From Siphonodentalium dalli (Eukaryota; Mollusca; Scaphopoda; Gadilida; Siphonodentaliidae), in the NCBI GenBank assembly GCA_032622095.1, contig CP136066.1, forward strand, positions 99,777,319 to 99,841,318: a stretch of DNA of 64,000 nt. Reading direction: 5' to 3'. Shown piece by piece: positions 1-11,530 of this stretch. A model generated the notes under the pieces. The model was not told the origin of the DNA, did no database searches, and saw nothing but the letters and a program-made list of their open reading frames with translations. The position numbers and the translations under genes were made by a program. The first letter of the stretch is position 1; the number at the start of each line of letters is the position of its first letter.

Positions 1-1400
1 AGTGGTCCGCCATTTCTGCTTATCTGCATTATATAATGTAGTATATATACTGCTGATCAGCAGCGGATTCAGAATTTTAGTATTACCCATCTGTTGTTCA
101 TCGCGATGTACTTTGATGAATCTTCGTGTGGCGAATATAATTGATTTTCGATTTATAATTGGAGCATAGGTTAAGAAAACTGTCAGATCAATTAATTAAA
201 GTACAAACAATACACCTAATGGCTGCATGATCAATGTAGTGTTTGATCAGAGAGACTAGGGAACCAAACCTAATTAATAGTGCACTGGACCTTCTCTTTT
301 TGGGAAACCTGAACGAAAGAAAAAATACAGAATTTTTTTTTTGGAATAGTAAAGCCATATCGCCACAACGCAACACAACACAACAACATACTCGACCAAA
401 TAATTTATTTGAGTATTGTAACAGCTGTACTGATTATTAGAGAATCACCACAAAAGCAGACAAAGTAGTATTGCTCGTTCTACATTGCTGCCTAGTGAAA
501 ATGAATCAGCAAATTCTTCTGGATCATAAACTCATATTTAGATGTCGAAATAGGTTTTGAATATGAACGTGTTTCAAATCTAAATAAGTCCTAATGATAG
601 GGCACTATTTGAGCAATATATTACACGGTGGGTAATCACGTGTTTTCGAGTTGATGAGTATATATCACGCCTTCAAAATGTCCGAGAAGATCGCAAAGGC
701 GACCAGAAACGAGGAAAAAGGTAATAAACTTGGAAATGACATATTACATAGCATTCTGGCAGCAACAAGCATATGATATACTATTTTTCAAACAAGATGG
801 TACCTCACTTGTGTCAAAACTCACCGTGGTTTGCTGTAACATTCTGACCAAAGTTGTCAGTCGAATGATTCTCCTAGATGTATGGACTGGTGTATTACAC
901 GAACCTCCGAGTGGCAACTTTGGTCAGAATGTTATAGAAAACTACTGATTATTATCTGAACAAATAAGGTATAAACTTGTTTTAAAAATAAACTAGCATA
1001 TCCTGGTAACAGGCAAAATGCTATGTTTTGTGTCAGGTCCTCATATATTATGTTTTTGTGCGTTTGCGCTCACCTCTGCCATTTTGAATACGTGGTACTC
1101 ACCAACCTCGAAACCACGTGACTCCCCATCGTGGGCTATATACAAGCCTATTTACCGTTGTCATGTGTTTCATTGTTACCGGCGCCATTCAACAGAATTA
1201 TCGATAAAAACTAATCGACGTGTAGACTAAAACAAATTTTCCCACTAAATAGTGGTTGCAAAATACTATCAGAACAGTTTCAGATCATGTTTTTGTCTGA
1301 AGTTTCCAACCGATGTTGTGTCAGGCATAACATTTTCAACCGTTGCTGATCGTGTGTTTTAACCCAAATCTCCAAAAAATAAATGCAATTTAGCAGACGA
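1..1400. other. No gene recognised
   Basis: AT-rich sequence with only short chance reading frames on both strands. I see no splice-flanked coding segment, tRNA or clear repeat in it. Confidence 0.5.
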
Positions 1401-1559
1401 TATCAGGAATCTCGTTTAGCTGTGAGATTTCGTAAAACGAGATACCCAACCGCATTGAGTGATTCGTTAAGCTGGGTACTCAACAATCCGTGATGATAGG
1501 GACCCATTCAGCACTAATAACAGTAGAACACGATGCAGAAGCATCAGGCTGAGATACTT

Positions 1560-2769
1560 CTTATGGTGCCGTTGAATGTCAATACGTAACAACCGCAGAA
1601 CTGTCTGACTCCAAGGACGCATTAGAGAAGTTGATATGGCTTTCTGTTGAATATTGGCACTGCCTACATTTAGCAGCAAGTCATATGTCGTTACATTTCT
1701 GCATCATACGTTTGCGTACACTGTGAGTTATTATCTTGCTAGCATTTCATTACATTTTGATTTCATTTTCTTTACTAGACCACAAATATGGTTCACTCAC
1801 ATAGGAGACTTTTTGGACCAAGGTAGCCAGGGACTTTTTACATAGTTTATCTCAAGGAAGAATGGCGAGTCAGATGTCTCGATATTTTTTGTAAAGCAGT
1901 ACTGGACAGCTTTGCATATCTTCCATATAGTGCCATGCCTTTTGTTTAAATTTCCTAATATTTGTTGGAACTGTGCCTGTTCTAGTTTTAGATTGCCGCT
2001 CACGTACATATATATGTCAATATTAGGCTACGTTGTTCTCTAAGACAGCATATTGCAAGAACCATTGAGAATGTCACACGAAGGAAATTCACTATCTGTT
2101 TGGGTGTGTCGGTTCCCATCTGACCTGTCTTGAAGAAGTTTTCAATGTCCTCGTCAGTTAATTCATCTGATTCATTCGGTTTAATACCACGACCAAGATA
2201 CTTAAAACAGTTCATCTTCGCAACAACATCATTGTTACTATGTGGACACAGAGGGTTCTTATTGACGGTGTGGGGATAGTGCTGCGAACGCAGATAACGC
2301 TCCAAACTGAACACACATTCTCAAATAGTGGAAGGTTCATAATCGTCCCCATTGGTTGTTTTCACAACAATGAGAACATTCCCAAATAACAAGTCCAATG
2401 TTTGAGTTTCCATTAGACCTGGCTTGGTGTCTACTCACTGCTCATGACAGAACACACTGCAAAGACGCATGTCACTATCTATCTATATATCTATCTATCA
2501 CCCCAACCCGACTGTTAATAACGCCTGAGTTAAAAACATCTTCACCTTGTTGCTGACTGTTCATTTCCGTAGTTAAGTCTAAATGACCAGTTTCACTGCC
2601 CCAGAGTTCAAATCGGTTATATGTGGCAATACTGGCATTACTGTTGCCAATGGTGTATAAGTTAATTCTGGAATATCCTCGTAGTCATCATTGTTGTTAG
2701 CAAGTGGTCTATTTGGAGGTGGAAGATCTTCAAATTCAGGTAAGATGAAATATTCGTATTGTCAGACAT
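1560..2769 (-). pseudogene. Broken Crypton-like tyrosine recombinase (DUF3504/ZMYM-type)
   Basis: The best stretch runs from about 2407 down to 2003 and is open except for one TGA. It reads GDDYEPSTI, then a helix-rich SLERYLRSQHYP segment, then GRGIKPNESDELTDEDIENF, GQMGTDTPKQIVNF and LREQRSL. This order matches the DUF3504 domain of Crypton-derived and ZMYM/KCTD1-like proteins, in which a YEPST...RYLR block precedes a LTDEE..LW..GQLG..TP block. Upstream, an ATG at 2769 opens MSDNTNISSYL and then shifts frame into an acidic, proline-rich stretch (EFEDLPPPNRP, DDYEDIPEL). Downstream, around 1800-1870, DSPFFLEINYVKSPW is visible, and at 1690-1750 ITHSVRKRMMQKC, which resembles the HxxR box of the recombinase. 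Several frameshifts and stops make it non-functional. It lies on the same strand as the GPCR gene, but nothing links them. The DUF3504 assignment is from memory of the family; the extreme ends are uncertain. Confidence 0.68.
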
Positions 2770-2779
2770 TTTGACAGCG

Positions 2780-3700
2780 CAGATCACAACCAAAACACGC
2801 GCTTCCTGTTTACGTAAACAAAAATAGTTCCGGCTTTGGGCGGGGGCTGCGGGAACTATCAAAAATCGCGTGCTCTCATCGGTGACGTAATGCGCAGGTG
2901 TAACATTATCACTTTTAATTCCCCGAGATATCCTTATAAATCACAGCTAAGTGTAATAAATTATCATTAATGCCACGAGTTATTGCGCTATTGATTATTT
3001 ATCGATATTTGAAGCCTAATTTCGGACAAATTGTATAATATCTGTTTATAATATCTTGTATTATATCTTGTATAATATCTTATGGAATTATGAATGTACA
3101 CAGTGAGTAATGTACATTTTATAAATGTATTGTCGTCATATGTTGGCACACTACAGCCCTCTACGACGAGTTGTCTGTCAAATTGCCAGTCGAACTTGCC
3201 AGTGTGTGAACGTACACTAAGTTCCTAACCTACATATCACAAAGAACTAATCACTCTGATTTAGCAATGGCAGATGTAGAATTAGTAGACGCCCATTACA
3301 TGTTGCCGTGCTTATAAAAAATATCGACATCAGTAAATGACAGAGTGAATACTAGCTGTCAAATAATGATAATCGTGATGCTAAATTAGATTATTGTTAA
3401 CGATGCTAATTTCGTGATAACATAGTCACAATGGACCAACTGAACCATTCTGGTGACACAGAAGTCTTTGCTTTTACCTTGTATCACGATAATTAGTGGA
3501 CGAAAACGGACAGCAATCAAGCGGAAGTGCGCGTGTACGTTTGCTAATTGGGTGTTGCTGATTGGCAAGCCTTAATCAGGCTAATAGATGACACTACACA
3601 AGATATAGGACAAGGACATGGAGTAAATCTGCTTTTACAAGGCTCTTCCAGATCGGTCAGCGGCCTGTGTTCCTTTAGATATATAGACGTCGTTTTGTGG
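2780..3700. other. No gene recognised; TATAATATCTTG simple repeat
   Basis: Non-coding. The only structure seen is a short imperfect repeat of a TATAATATCTTGTAT motif at 3030-3086. Confidence 0.5.
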
Positions 3701-3724
3701 TACTATTATCTGCTGTCGCTGAAA

Positions 3725-4100
3725 TGGTCACTGTGACCATCTTTCGTTCAGTTGGGTACCCAGCTTTTTTATTTTCAGTTGGGTACCCAGCTTTTTTATT
3801 TTCAGTTGGGTACCCAGGTTTTATAACATTTACATTTGGGTATCCCGATTTATGAGAGCAGTCTGCCGGATCTGTCCTATGCCTACAATTCTTCTCTGCT
3901 ATTATTTCCAAGCATCGTGACGAATATATATAATATGCACATGCAATAGGTTCATTCGAAAACAACTGACGGCAATTACTAATTATGTGTGAGATTTCAT
4001 AAAGCTGAGTTACCAAATGTAAATTTTATAAAAGCTGGGTACCCAACTGAATATTAAAAAAAGCTGGGTAACCAACTGAACGAAAGTGGTGACAGTGACA
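3725..4100. mobile_element. MITE-like element with inverted arms built of GTTGGGTACCCAGC repeats
   Basis: The left arm (about 3725-3850) contains GTCACTGTGACC, then TTTCGTTCAGTTGGGTACCC, followed by two more copies of a 27-bp unit (TTGGGTACCCAGCTTTTTTA core). The right arm (about 3995-4098) is the reverse complement, with GGGTACCCAACTGAA, GGGTAACCAACTGAACGAAA and GGTGACAGTGAC. The arms bracket a short unique centre. No target duplication could be fixed. A related GCTGGGTACTCAAC fragment sits near 1470. The short open frames here are just readings of the repeat. Confidence 0.7.
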
Positions 4101-5960
4101 ATCACACATCTGCTGTCCGCGTTGTCTCAACCTTTCAGGACCTTCACAATCCAAACTATATGCGAATTGGTTAAAGTGGCGGAAGGCCGAAGAAAGAAAC
4201 CTGCATTGAATGACCATTTATGCTGATTATCATTTCCACTCGAATGGGAACAGAAAATAAATTTGCTCAAATTAGTTATTTTCATAAATTTTATATCTAA
4301 ATTGTCAACACGCAGAGTAATGCTATAGATGACTTATATATGCAGCGAATTTCGTCGTGGGACCGTTTCCGTTTGTTTATAGTGGTGAACAATTCGCTTG
4401 GCACATGTATATGTATTAGACAACAAAATAAACGTTCAGTTGTTTAGTTGATATTTTCATATGCAATCAATTTCGTTTTCGATAAATCTTGTACATGTAA
4501 ATATGGAACTATCAAATGCCGAACAACATATTATACCAAGTATGTTGTTCGGCATCTGCCACATCTGATGGACCGAAAACGGCGTTGGTTGTTTATTTAT
4601 GCACAAAGGAAACTTTATTTTCCGCTACATCGTTGTATCCCACTAAAATTTCTATAAACAAAATACATGATTTTCAATTTGGAGAATCGGAATGACGGGC
4701 CGAAACCATATTGGTCGCATTTGAAAAAGACCGAGCGAAAGTCCACAAAATAAATAAATATATTTCGGTCTATGTCTCCGACGCTAAACTGCACAGAAGT
4801 ACGAAACTACACCCGTAAACCCTTCTCTCGTGAATAAAATTCACATAATTAAAACGATACTAGAAATTCGACTGTTGATATAACTTCCAAAGCCGTGAAT
4901 CGGACCGAATTTGCTATCCCTGACGACGAACTGTAAATGGAAACAAACCCTACAATTGCCCCATTTTACACAGTCGTGACATATTTGTAACGGTGTTAAG
5001 CTGGAACAAAATGAGTAGGGGAATAGTCATGTTTATGTTGACTTGATGCGTATCATTCACTTGGTACATGTATGTGTTAAAACTATAAGCCTGTTTTTGT
5101 GTAAGCTTATATTTTGAAAATACACACGACGTCGTGAATAGAATACACTGGATATACCAGCATTTCGTCGTATAGACTTTCCATTGGATTCACAAATATA
5201 TAGAGCTACGCGGAAAGCCTGGGCGGTCAAGTGGATTTAATAACATCAATACTCCATTTTAGTATAAATCCTTGTTTTAGATTAGAAACACGTTATAGCT
5301 TCAAGAACAGGTTCTGAGATTTAGGTACATTGCTTCAATGTACTCACTCATTATATTATCGAATGTAATCCAGTGTTCAGTTTTTTATTAGTATGGCTAA
5401 TTCCTGATGAGTAATTTTACTATTTAGGGCTGATATATCAATGTCATATACAAAACAGTCACTTTGCGGGGAGCTCCCAAAGCGCCACAGAATAGTCTAT
5501 ATATTCAGTAGGAGATGGGAGTTTAGTGTTTGTTTTAGGTACACTCTTACCCTTGATCATCTTCCAAAATTCTTTAATGTTGCACATACGCATATTGCTC
5601 ACTCCATGACTTAGTTCGCTATTATATCTAACTATTATTTATGCTTACTTTCAAGAAGTTTTCCGATGATCAGTTGCCCGACCTTTCCTGTATATTTTCC
5701 TGTCTGCTCTACACTTAGTTCGGCACTGATTACAATCATATATAGTTGTCCCATGACATGTCGGCCTTTACCTTTGTCTTCTTTTTAGACAAATGTCCTT
5801 ATATTTCAGCCAAGTACTTCCTTTGCAGTTTCAACAAAAACCCGTACATCAATTCAGTGACACAACGACGGTATGGTGGTGCAGGCCCTATTTCGTTTAT
5901 TTAGGAATTAGGGAGCTAAATGTGTTCTAGAGTCGGGGAGCGAGTACACCGTGGAATGCT
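4100..5960. other. No gene recognised
   Basis: AT-rich non-coding sequence without a convincing coding segment on either strand. One strong hairpin is listed separately. Confidence 0.5.
4516..4555. repeat. Perfect 15-bp hairpin
   Basis: ATGCCGAACAACATA and its exact reverse complement are separated by a 10-base loop. It may be the core of a small palindromic element; no target duplication was found. Confidence 0.75.
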
Positions 5961-5962
5961 AA

Positions 5963-5994
5963 AGGTGAAGGTAACTGAAGAATTACCTTCACCT
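5963..5994. repeat. 12-bp perfect hairpin AGGTGAAGGTAA
   Basis: AGGTGAAGGTAA is followed, after 8 bases, by TTACCTTCACCT. Function unknown; probably a repeat remnant. Confidence 0.65.
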
Positions 5995-6360
5995 GATACA
6001 CGCGACACGTTATTAAAGGATGACATCGCGTTTATTTGATTTGTACATAATATCTAAATAATTTAAACTGGTGAATGAATGGGGGAATGGATTTTTGTGA
6101 GCGGGAAATTTATTTAACTAGCTGCTGTAGTTCTGGATTTTTCCAGATCAAATTTGGCTGTGGGATAGCCCTGTCGTACACTTGGGGATTTATTTTTAAA
6201 AGTAAACACATGACCTATGATTTTTCTTGCATTTTCGTGATCAACTGGTGTCAATCTAGCTGGGTAAACATCACTGGTATGGCCTGCAGGCTTCAATTCA
6301 GTGAATTTGGCGGAAACGTTAACACTGTCGCCTATGGGAAACCATTTAGTTCAGTGATTC

Positions 6361-6450
6361 CTTTAGTGACACAGCGACGGAGTAGTGTTGTACTCCCGCG
6401 GTTAACGTTCGTTCAGTGGCACAGCGACGGGGTGGTAGTGTATCCCCGTA
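6361..6450 (+). repeat. Two tandem 45-bp units (AGTGACACAGCGACGG)
   Basis: AGTGACACAGCGACGG and AGTGGCACAGCGACGG start two adjacent units that continue into GTAGTGT..CCCCGC-like sequence. A third, weaker copy (AGTGACACAACGACGG) lies at about 5855. Confidence 0.6.
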
Positions 6451-6781
6451 GATATGTCCAGATTGGGTGCAAAAATGTATCTTACGTATTTGAAACCGGG
6501 TTACAGGGGTTACAAGTAAGACGTGTTTTGTAACAACGTTTACTTAACATGAGAGAATAACTCCAATTAGAAAAATGAAAATATTGCGGCTATGCTTGTT
6601 AAAAATGGTTACACAGTTACATTTGGTAGTCGTCTAAAACATCCGACGTGTTTTTTGTCACAAAGTTTACATTTGGAAGTCGTTTAAAAAATCCGACGTG
6701 TTTTTGTCACAGAGTTACAAATACTTCAAGGGAATATCTCCAGCTATAAAAAATAAATGGCTGATTTAGGTTTTCTCCCCA

Positions 6782-7030
6782 CGTGCTTCAATTTGGGGTT
6801 AACACATTTAAAGGTCAATCATATAAAATGTGTATGGGTCTACACCTTTGGATTCTGGGGATATATTATGGATGTTGAGGCATATCTGGACCCTCCTGCA
6901 TCCGGACATGACTAACTTATGTTTTCTCCGCACGGGCTCCAATTTGGGGTGATAACTTTTAATGGATCATCATAGAAAATGTGTATGGACCTATACATTT
7001 TTATTCTGGGCATATGTTATGCATATCTGG
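6782..7030 (+). repeat. Two direct repeats of about 125 bp (AAAATGTGTATGG...CATATCTGG)
   Basis: Two adjacent units share TTTTCTCC(C/G)CACG, CCAATTTGGGGT, AAAATGTGTATGG and GCATATCTGG. A third copy of the second half occurs at about 8485-8560 (AGAAAATGTGTATGGGCC then GGCATATCTGGTCCCTCCTG). The second unit is interrupted by the hAT insertion. Confidence 0.7.
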
Positions 7031-7038
7031 TTCCTCTT

Positions 7039-8004
7039 CAGTGTTCGCGCTGTCGGTAGCCAAATTAGCCAATGGCTAATTTTTTTTGAATTTGGCTAAT
7101 AAAAATTTCATTTGGCTAAACTTTTGGCTAAACCTTTTTTGACCCCAAATGGAGACTGAAAGCATGAATTTTTGGCAAGTGGGTTTTCAATTTTGTGATG
7201 TGAACGATCTAGTCCGAAAACATCGTAAGTGGGAATATATCGCCGACTGTACAAGGGGAAACCCGATCGCGGACAGTACAAAGGGAAAACGTCACTCTGC
7301 ACGAAACAGCAAAAAATCATTATTTTACATTTAATCCGCTAATCCCCCATTGTCTGTCTGGTCACTCACGGGACTCCTGCACAATGCATGTTTATGATGA
7401 CATTGTATTTATGACGGCCAAGGTTTATGAGCACCAAGTGTAAGACAATAGCTTAATCAGCCAAATGTGAATCACGACAGATATTTTGTGGCTATTTGTC
7501 GTCAATACCGATACATTCAAAATAATATGCATGCTTTTAGGACAGATTGCAATTTGATAATGGCGTAACAATATTAAGTTATTAGTTTCCAGATGTCACT
7601 TAAATATTTTCGCAAGGATAATTAACATTTAATGAATTAAAAAAATATATTGATATAAAACAAAAAATTAATGACATTATAAGAAGGACAATCCCGGGTT
7701 ACCCCCCCCCCCCCCCCCTCACTCTTTCACATAAAGATTGATAAATTTTTAATAAATGATAGATAAAAAAATATTTCTAGTTCATCAAAATTAGTTAAAT
7801 TGTTGTGTATTTTACCTGTGCCTGTTAGATTTGACGTTTTAGTCATTAATTGTGAACCGACCAGAAAACGATGATTTAATTTGGCCATAGTTTTTTTTAA
7901 TTTGGCTAAAAAACATTTGGCTAAAGTTTTTTTCATTTGGCTAATAAAATTTTCATTTGGCTAAACTTTTGGCTAAAGTTTTTTTCGGTCCAGCCCGAAC
8001 ACTG
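7039..8004. mobile_element. Non-autonomous hAT-type element with 8-bp target duplication
   Basis: The left end is CAGTGTTCGCGCTG (7039-7052). The right end, CAGCCCGAACACTG (7991-8004), is its reverse complement apart from one mismatch. Both ends are flanked by TTCCTCTT (7031-7038 and 8005-8012), a perfect 8-bp target duplication typical of the hAT superfamily. Subterminal regions are rich in TTTGGCTAA(A) motifs at both ends, as expected for transposase-binding repeats. A homopolymer of C lies at 7701-7717. No transposase is encoded; the small minus-strand frames rich in LAK are translations of the TTTGGCTAA repeats. The neighbouring repeat unit at 6885-6905 shows the uninterrupted target (CTGGACCCTCCTGCATCC). 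Confidence 0.9.
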
Positions 8005-8429
8005 TTCCTCTTGCATCCAAACATGACTCGGGTATAGCTGACTTTGGTTTTGTCCGCAAAAAACACGTCGGATTTTTTAAACGACTTCAAATTTAACTTT
8101 GTAACCTTTCTTTAAGAAGGATAGGTGACATAATAAATATTTTCAAGTTGTAGTTATTTCCCGGTAGGCAAATGTTACTTTGTGACGAAATCACGTCGGA
8201 TTTTTTAAACGACTTCTAAATGCAAATTTGTAACCATTTTTTCACAAGGATAGTGGAAATATTTTCATTTTTCTAGTTGGAGTTATTCTCTGGTAGGCAT
8301 TTGTAATTTTGTGACAAAAACAAGTTTGGATTTAATATAAAACGACATCAAATGTAACTTTGTAACCCTTATGACAGAGCCTTTTTCGTACTAACATGAC
8401 TAACTGACTTGAAGTGTAAAGTACGTGTC

Positions 8430-8985
8430 ATAACTGCTCTCACTGTTCCCATTCAACCATAACTATAGGCACATTACAAGATATAGAAAATGTGTATGGG
8501 CCTATACCTTTTTATTCTGGGCATATATTATGCATGTTGTGGCATATCTGGTCCCTCCTGCATGTCATCAGATATAATAAATATCTAACCAATCTTTCCA
8601 CAAGCGAGTATGTCAACTTACTCAACTACCTCGAATATTTTAATATACGAAAGTCTTAGTTCATTATTTATATTTGATGAAAACATTTCATGTAGGTTTT
8701 CTGTTTGCTATTTTTACACAGTATTGCTATGTATTTTGATGTTCTGTTTTATATGTGTTCGCACCAATGGTCAGTTTCTAAATGGTTCTGGCCCCAATCG
8801 AGCACTCCCACTCTGATTTGGGTGTTTTTATTTTTATATATTTTGTTTTCGTTTTAGTCTAATTCACTGTCATTTATATTCAAAGTTGATTCACTCGTTT
8901 TTGATAATCTGTTTCTTCTCGTCATGATATGGCTTTGTTGCTAAAACGACGTTAAACCACAATCAATCAATCAATACAAGATATA
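8430..8985 (+). mobile_element. 3' end of a molluscan LINE/SINE (CGACGTTAAAC tail)
   Basis: The sequence ends in GCTAAAACGACGTTAAAC followed by (CAAT)n at about 8945-8975. This tail style is widespread in molluscan SINEs and their partner LINEs. The start of the element is not defined and no coding part remains. The similar tail of the SINE at 57.5 kb lies on the other strand. Confidence 0.6.
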
Positions 8986-9484
8986 ATTATGCATGTACAT
9001 GTATTTATTATATTTTCATCAAATTTTTACGTCAAAATCACCGCATCTCACTCGAGGAGAAAAACCGTACGCTACTCAGAACAGTTAACTATTGTTTATA
9101 TATTCCCTGCCTCTGAGAAGCATAAGACGGGACAATATTGGCCATATGCACGTCGTGACATTATACGAGTATGCGAAAATTATCTTTTCTACTCAATGTG
9201 ACGTTCATATTAGACTATGGTCACTCGATTATACGGGAAATATAAGCCATCCATGCGTGTATTGGCTTACATGGGATCCACTTTCTCATTCTGCAAAAAT
9301 AACAAAATACTATATACTTTGTTGTAACATTTCTGATGTTGCTTGAATGGGATTACACATTATTAAACCAAGTCATCGATGACATGTTTGATGTGTTGGC
9401 GATATCGCATCGCATATTAAACTAATGCCGTTTTCAGTTGTATATATAAAGTTGGACATTCCCTCCAAACAAATACATGTTATT

Positions 9485-9892
9485 ACCGTTCATACACTGG
9501 CAAGTTTGTAAGACATATTTTGCAGATATTTTCTCACTAAAAACCATATGGTGCCAGAATATGAACGGAAACATGCATATACAATGCATCTCTACCACGG
9601 CTAACTACACGAGAAGTAAAAACTATATATGTAATTCCACTAGTAGCGATGCTATTTATATTTGCCTGTAAATAGCATGTAATTATCTCGCAAGAATCAA
9701 TCATAAAGGTATTTTAATGCAATGTGTTAGTGGCAACGTTACATGTGGAACTACCGAAATTTTACTCCTCGTGTCTTTAGTTTTGGTAAATAAGCATTGT
9801 ATGTTGCCGTTCATATTCTGGCACCATAGCGTTTTCTGTAAGAAAATCCCTGCAAAAAATGCTGTGCACACTTGCCAGTCTATGAACGAACC
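9485..9892. mobile_element. Element with inverted ~85-bp arms (CCGTTCAT...ATGAACGG)
   Basis: The left arm, about 9487-9571, contains ACTGGCAAGT, TTTGCAGATATTTTCT and TATGGTGCCAGAATATGAAC. The right arm, about 9805-9892, is its reverse complement at roughly 80-85% identity by eye. Each arm is itself bounded by CCGTTCAT and ATGAACGG, so the structure may be two head-to-head copies of one small element. Confidence 0.65.
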
Positions 9893-10555
9893 CTAACCGC
9901 GTACCCATGCATGCCCGCAATGAGAGGAGACATGGATTCAAACATGCGATTGATTTTGGCACATTAAAGTGGGTTCATGCGATACAACACTTTTTTTTTT
10001 ATAAAAGTCTGCAAGACAACTATCTTCAACAAGTACATGCAAAAATGAAATGATTTCTTTCTTATTGTCATTATTTATCACTCTCCAATAATGAGATCAC
10101 ATATCCAAACCATTGTTATGTAGACAGTATTGTTATAATGGAATTACAGATTCCAGTCAAATATTAGTCCAATGATAAATCAAAGTTTAATCAAACATTG
10201 ACGGTATACATGGAAAAGGTAAAAACATTGAAAACATTATGAAATTCGCATTCAAGCTACCCATCTGCGATTGCCTTGGTTCTGTTAACGTTGTCGATAC
10301 ATGCAGATGTTTTGTACAAGGTATGGGGTTTTATAGAATAGTTTCACCTATAATTGTGTGGCAAATGTGTGAAATATACCTTTCACTCAGTGATTGGCGT
10401 CGGAATTTTAGAATCGTTTTAGGCGTTAATATATTCACCCCCGGTCAAGTGGTCATGATAATGTGCCATGATGCTGGTGGGTCCTGCCGAATTGCTATGC
10501 TGTCATGGCAAACTGATGCTGCTAAGAAATAGTACCGTTATTATTTCTAAAGTCA
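9893..10555. other. No gene recognised
   Basis: Non-coding, AT-rich. The 97-codon plus-strand frame at 10239-10532 has no recognisable domain or splice context and is treated as chance. Confidence 0.45.
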
Positions 10556-10563
10556 TGTTCGCG

Positions 10564-10817
10564 CAAGCCTTGAAATAGTGTGTCTGTCATTTGCAGAATG
10601 AGGTCCCAAGAGGGTGAATTTAGTGATGCTACCCCGCATAGCGGGCTAGCATCACCAAATTCACCCTCTGGGAACCTCATTCTGCTTACACCTCAGCAGA
10701 ATGAGGTCCCCAGAGGGAGAATTTGGTGATGCTAGCCCGCTATGCGGGGTAGCTTCACTAAATTCACCCTCTGGGGACCTCATTCTGCAAATGATAGACA
10801 CACTATTTCAAGGCTTG
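10564..10817. mobile_element. Double-palindrome MITE, 254 bp, 8-bp target duplication
   Basis: The element starts CAAGCCTTGAAATAGTGTGT and ends in the reverse complement (ACACACTATTTCAAGGCTTG). It is flanked by TGTTCGCG on both sides (10556-10563 and 10818-10825). Inside, two 92-bp half-units each run from GCAGAATGAGGTCCC to its reverse complement, and each is itself palindromic around a CCCGCATAGCGGGCTAGC-like centre. The whole is thus a palindrome of palindromes. The 8-bp duplication suggests a hAT-type origin. Confidence 0.85.
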
Positions 10818-10897
10818 TGTTCGCGGTGTTCGGACAATCTGAACACATCCCGGAAAGCCAGTTTGTGCATCAAATATTCAAAAACATATAATGTTTA

Positions 10898-11043
10898 GGA
10901 GATAAACGTACCCCGTTGAGTTGTACATTCTGGGATTCGAGCATGAAAACAGTTTGTGAACGAGCCGGCTTGCCGGAGAGTTCATAAACTGTTTTCATGC
11001 TCAAATCCCAGAATGTACAACGAAACAGGGTATGTTTATCTCC
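10898..11043. mobile_element. Palindromic MITE, about 146 bp
   Basis: GGAGATAAACGTACCCCGTT...TTGTACATTCTGGGATT...CATGAAAACAGTTTGTGAAC is mirrored on the right by GTTCATAAACTGTTTTCATG...CCCAGAATGTACAA...GTTTATCTCC. The spacer is about 20 bases. No clear target duplication was found. Confidence 0.8.
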
Positions 11044-11203
11044 ATTGTAATTCAATCTAGCAAGGAATTTTCACTCAAAAAAACTGTATAAAAAGTATCA
11101 TTTAGTCATTTTAATGACACGAATCGAAACTTTCATTTTGCCGTTGTCACCAAGCACAAATCGTTGGGTTTGTTCATTGCATTGCATTAACGGCATAACT
11201 TAC

Positions 11204-11530
11204 CATCTTGTCTCTATGAGAATACGTCATTACCGAAAGTAAAACCAATCCGATGATGGTGAGAATGTTGAAGGAAAGAACGACGCTCCGAATGGCCACG
11301 GACATCTGATGCATGCAAGGTGTGCCATCAACGCATGTCTCACAGCCGCGAGAACACTCCATGCAACGGAAGTGTGTCGATGATGTCACTGAGTTGTCAC
11401 TGAAGAAGCTTTCTACATCTGTGCCGACATAATAGCGGTTAACTGATGAGACATCTGAGAAATAATACCCTGTTTTGCACTGACATTTGTAAGCCCCTCG
11501 TCGGAATCCGAGGCCAACCTTTGGGACGCA
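11204..11530 (-). CDS. GPR158-like: GPR158/GPR179-like receptor: exon with EGF-like C-terminus, linker cysteines and TM1
   Basis: This 327-bp exon (109 codons, phase 0 at both ends) is bounded by TTCTTTTCAG on its 5' side and ATG|GTAAGT at its 3' side, on the minus strand. It begins CVPKVGLGFRRGAYKCQCKT and includes a YYF motif. It then holds a cysteine cluster (FRCMECSRGCETCVDGTPCM) and a hydrophobic first transmembrane helix (VAIRSVVLSFNILTIIGLVL) ending SHRDKM. The LGFxxGAYxCxCxxGYY stretch and the C-x2-C-x3-C-x2-C-x5-PC cluster before TM1 are characteristic of the GPR158/GPR179 class C orphan receptors. There the EGF-like module joins the Cache domain to the 7TM bundle. It follows the 16640-16763 exon across a 5.1-kb intron. 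The exons for TM2-TM7 should lie further left; I could not find them in the first 11 kb. Confidence 0.9.

Larger units (their letters stand above)
6505..8372. mobile_element. Foldback element with long inverted, internally repeated arms
   Basis: The left arm (about 6505-6750) carries repeated blocks: GAGAATAACTCCAATTAG, ACATTTGG(T/A)AGTCG and AAAAAATCCGACGTG, then a TTTGTCACA(A/G)AGTT block. The right arm (about 8050-8372) has the same blocks in reverse complement, including CACGTCGGATTTTTTAAACG twice. Between the arms lie direct repeats of about 125 bp and the younger hAT insertion described separately. No transposase frame remains. The outer boundary and target duplication were not resolved. 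Confidence 0.7.

Noticed and set aside
6075-6533. 152-codon plus-strand frame
   Set aside because: It runs through the 45-bp tandem repeat into the foldback arm; no known domain; repeat-derived.
1-11203. Search for TM2-TM7 exons of the GPCR on the minus strand
   Set aside because: No splice-flanked hydrophobic exon resembling class C helices was found; they probably lie beyond the window.
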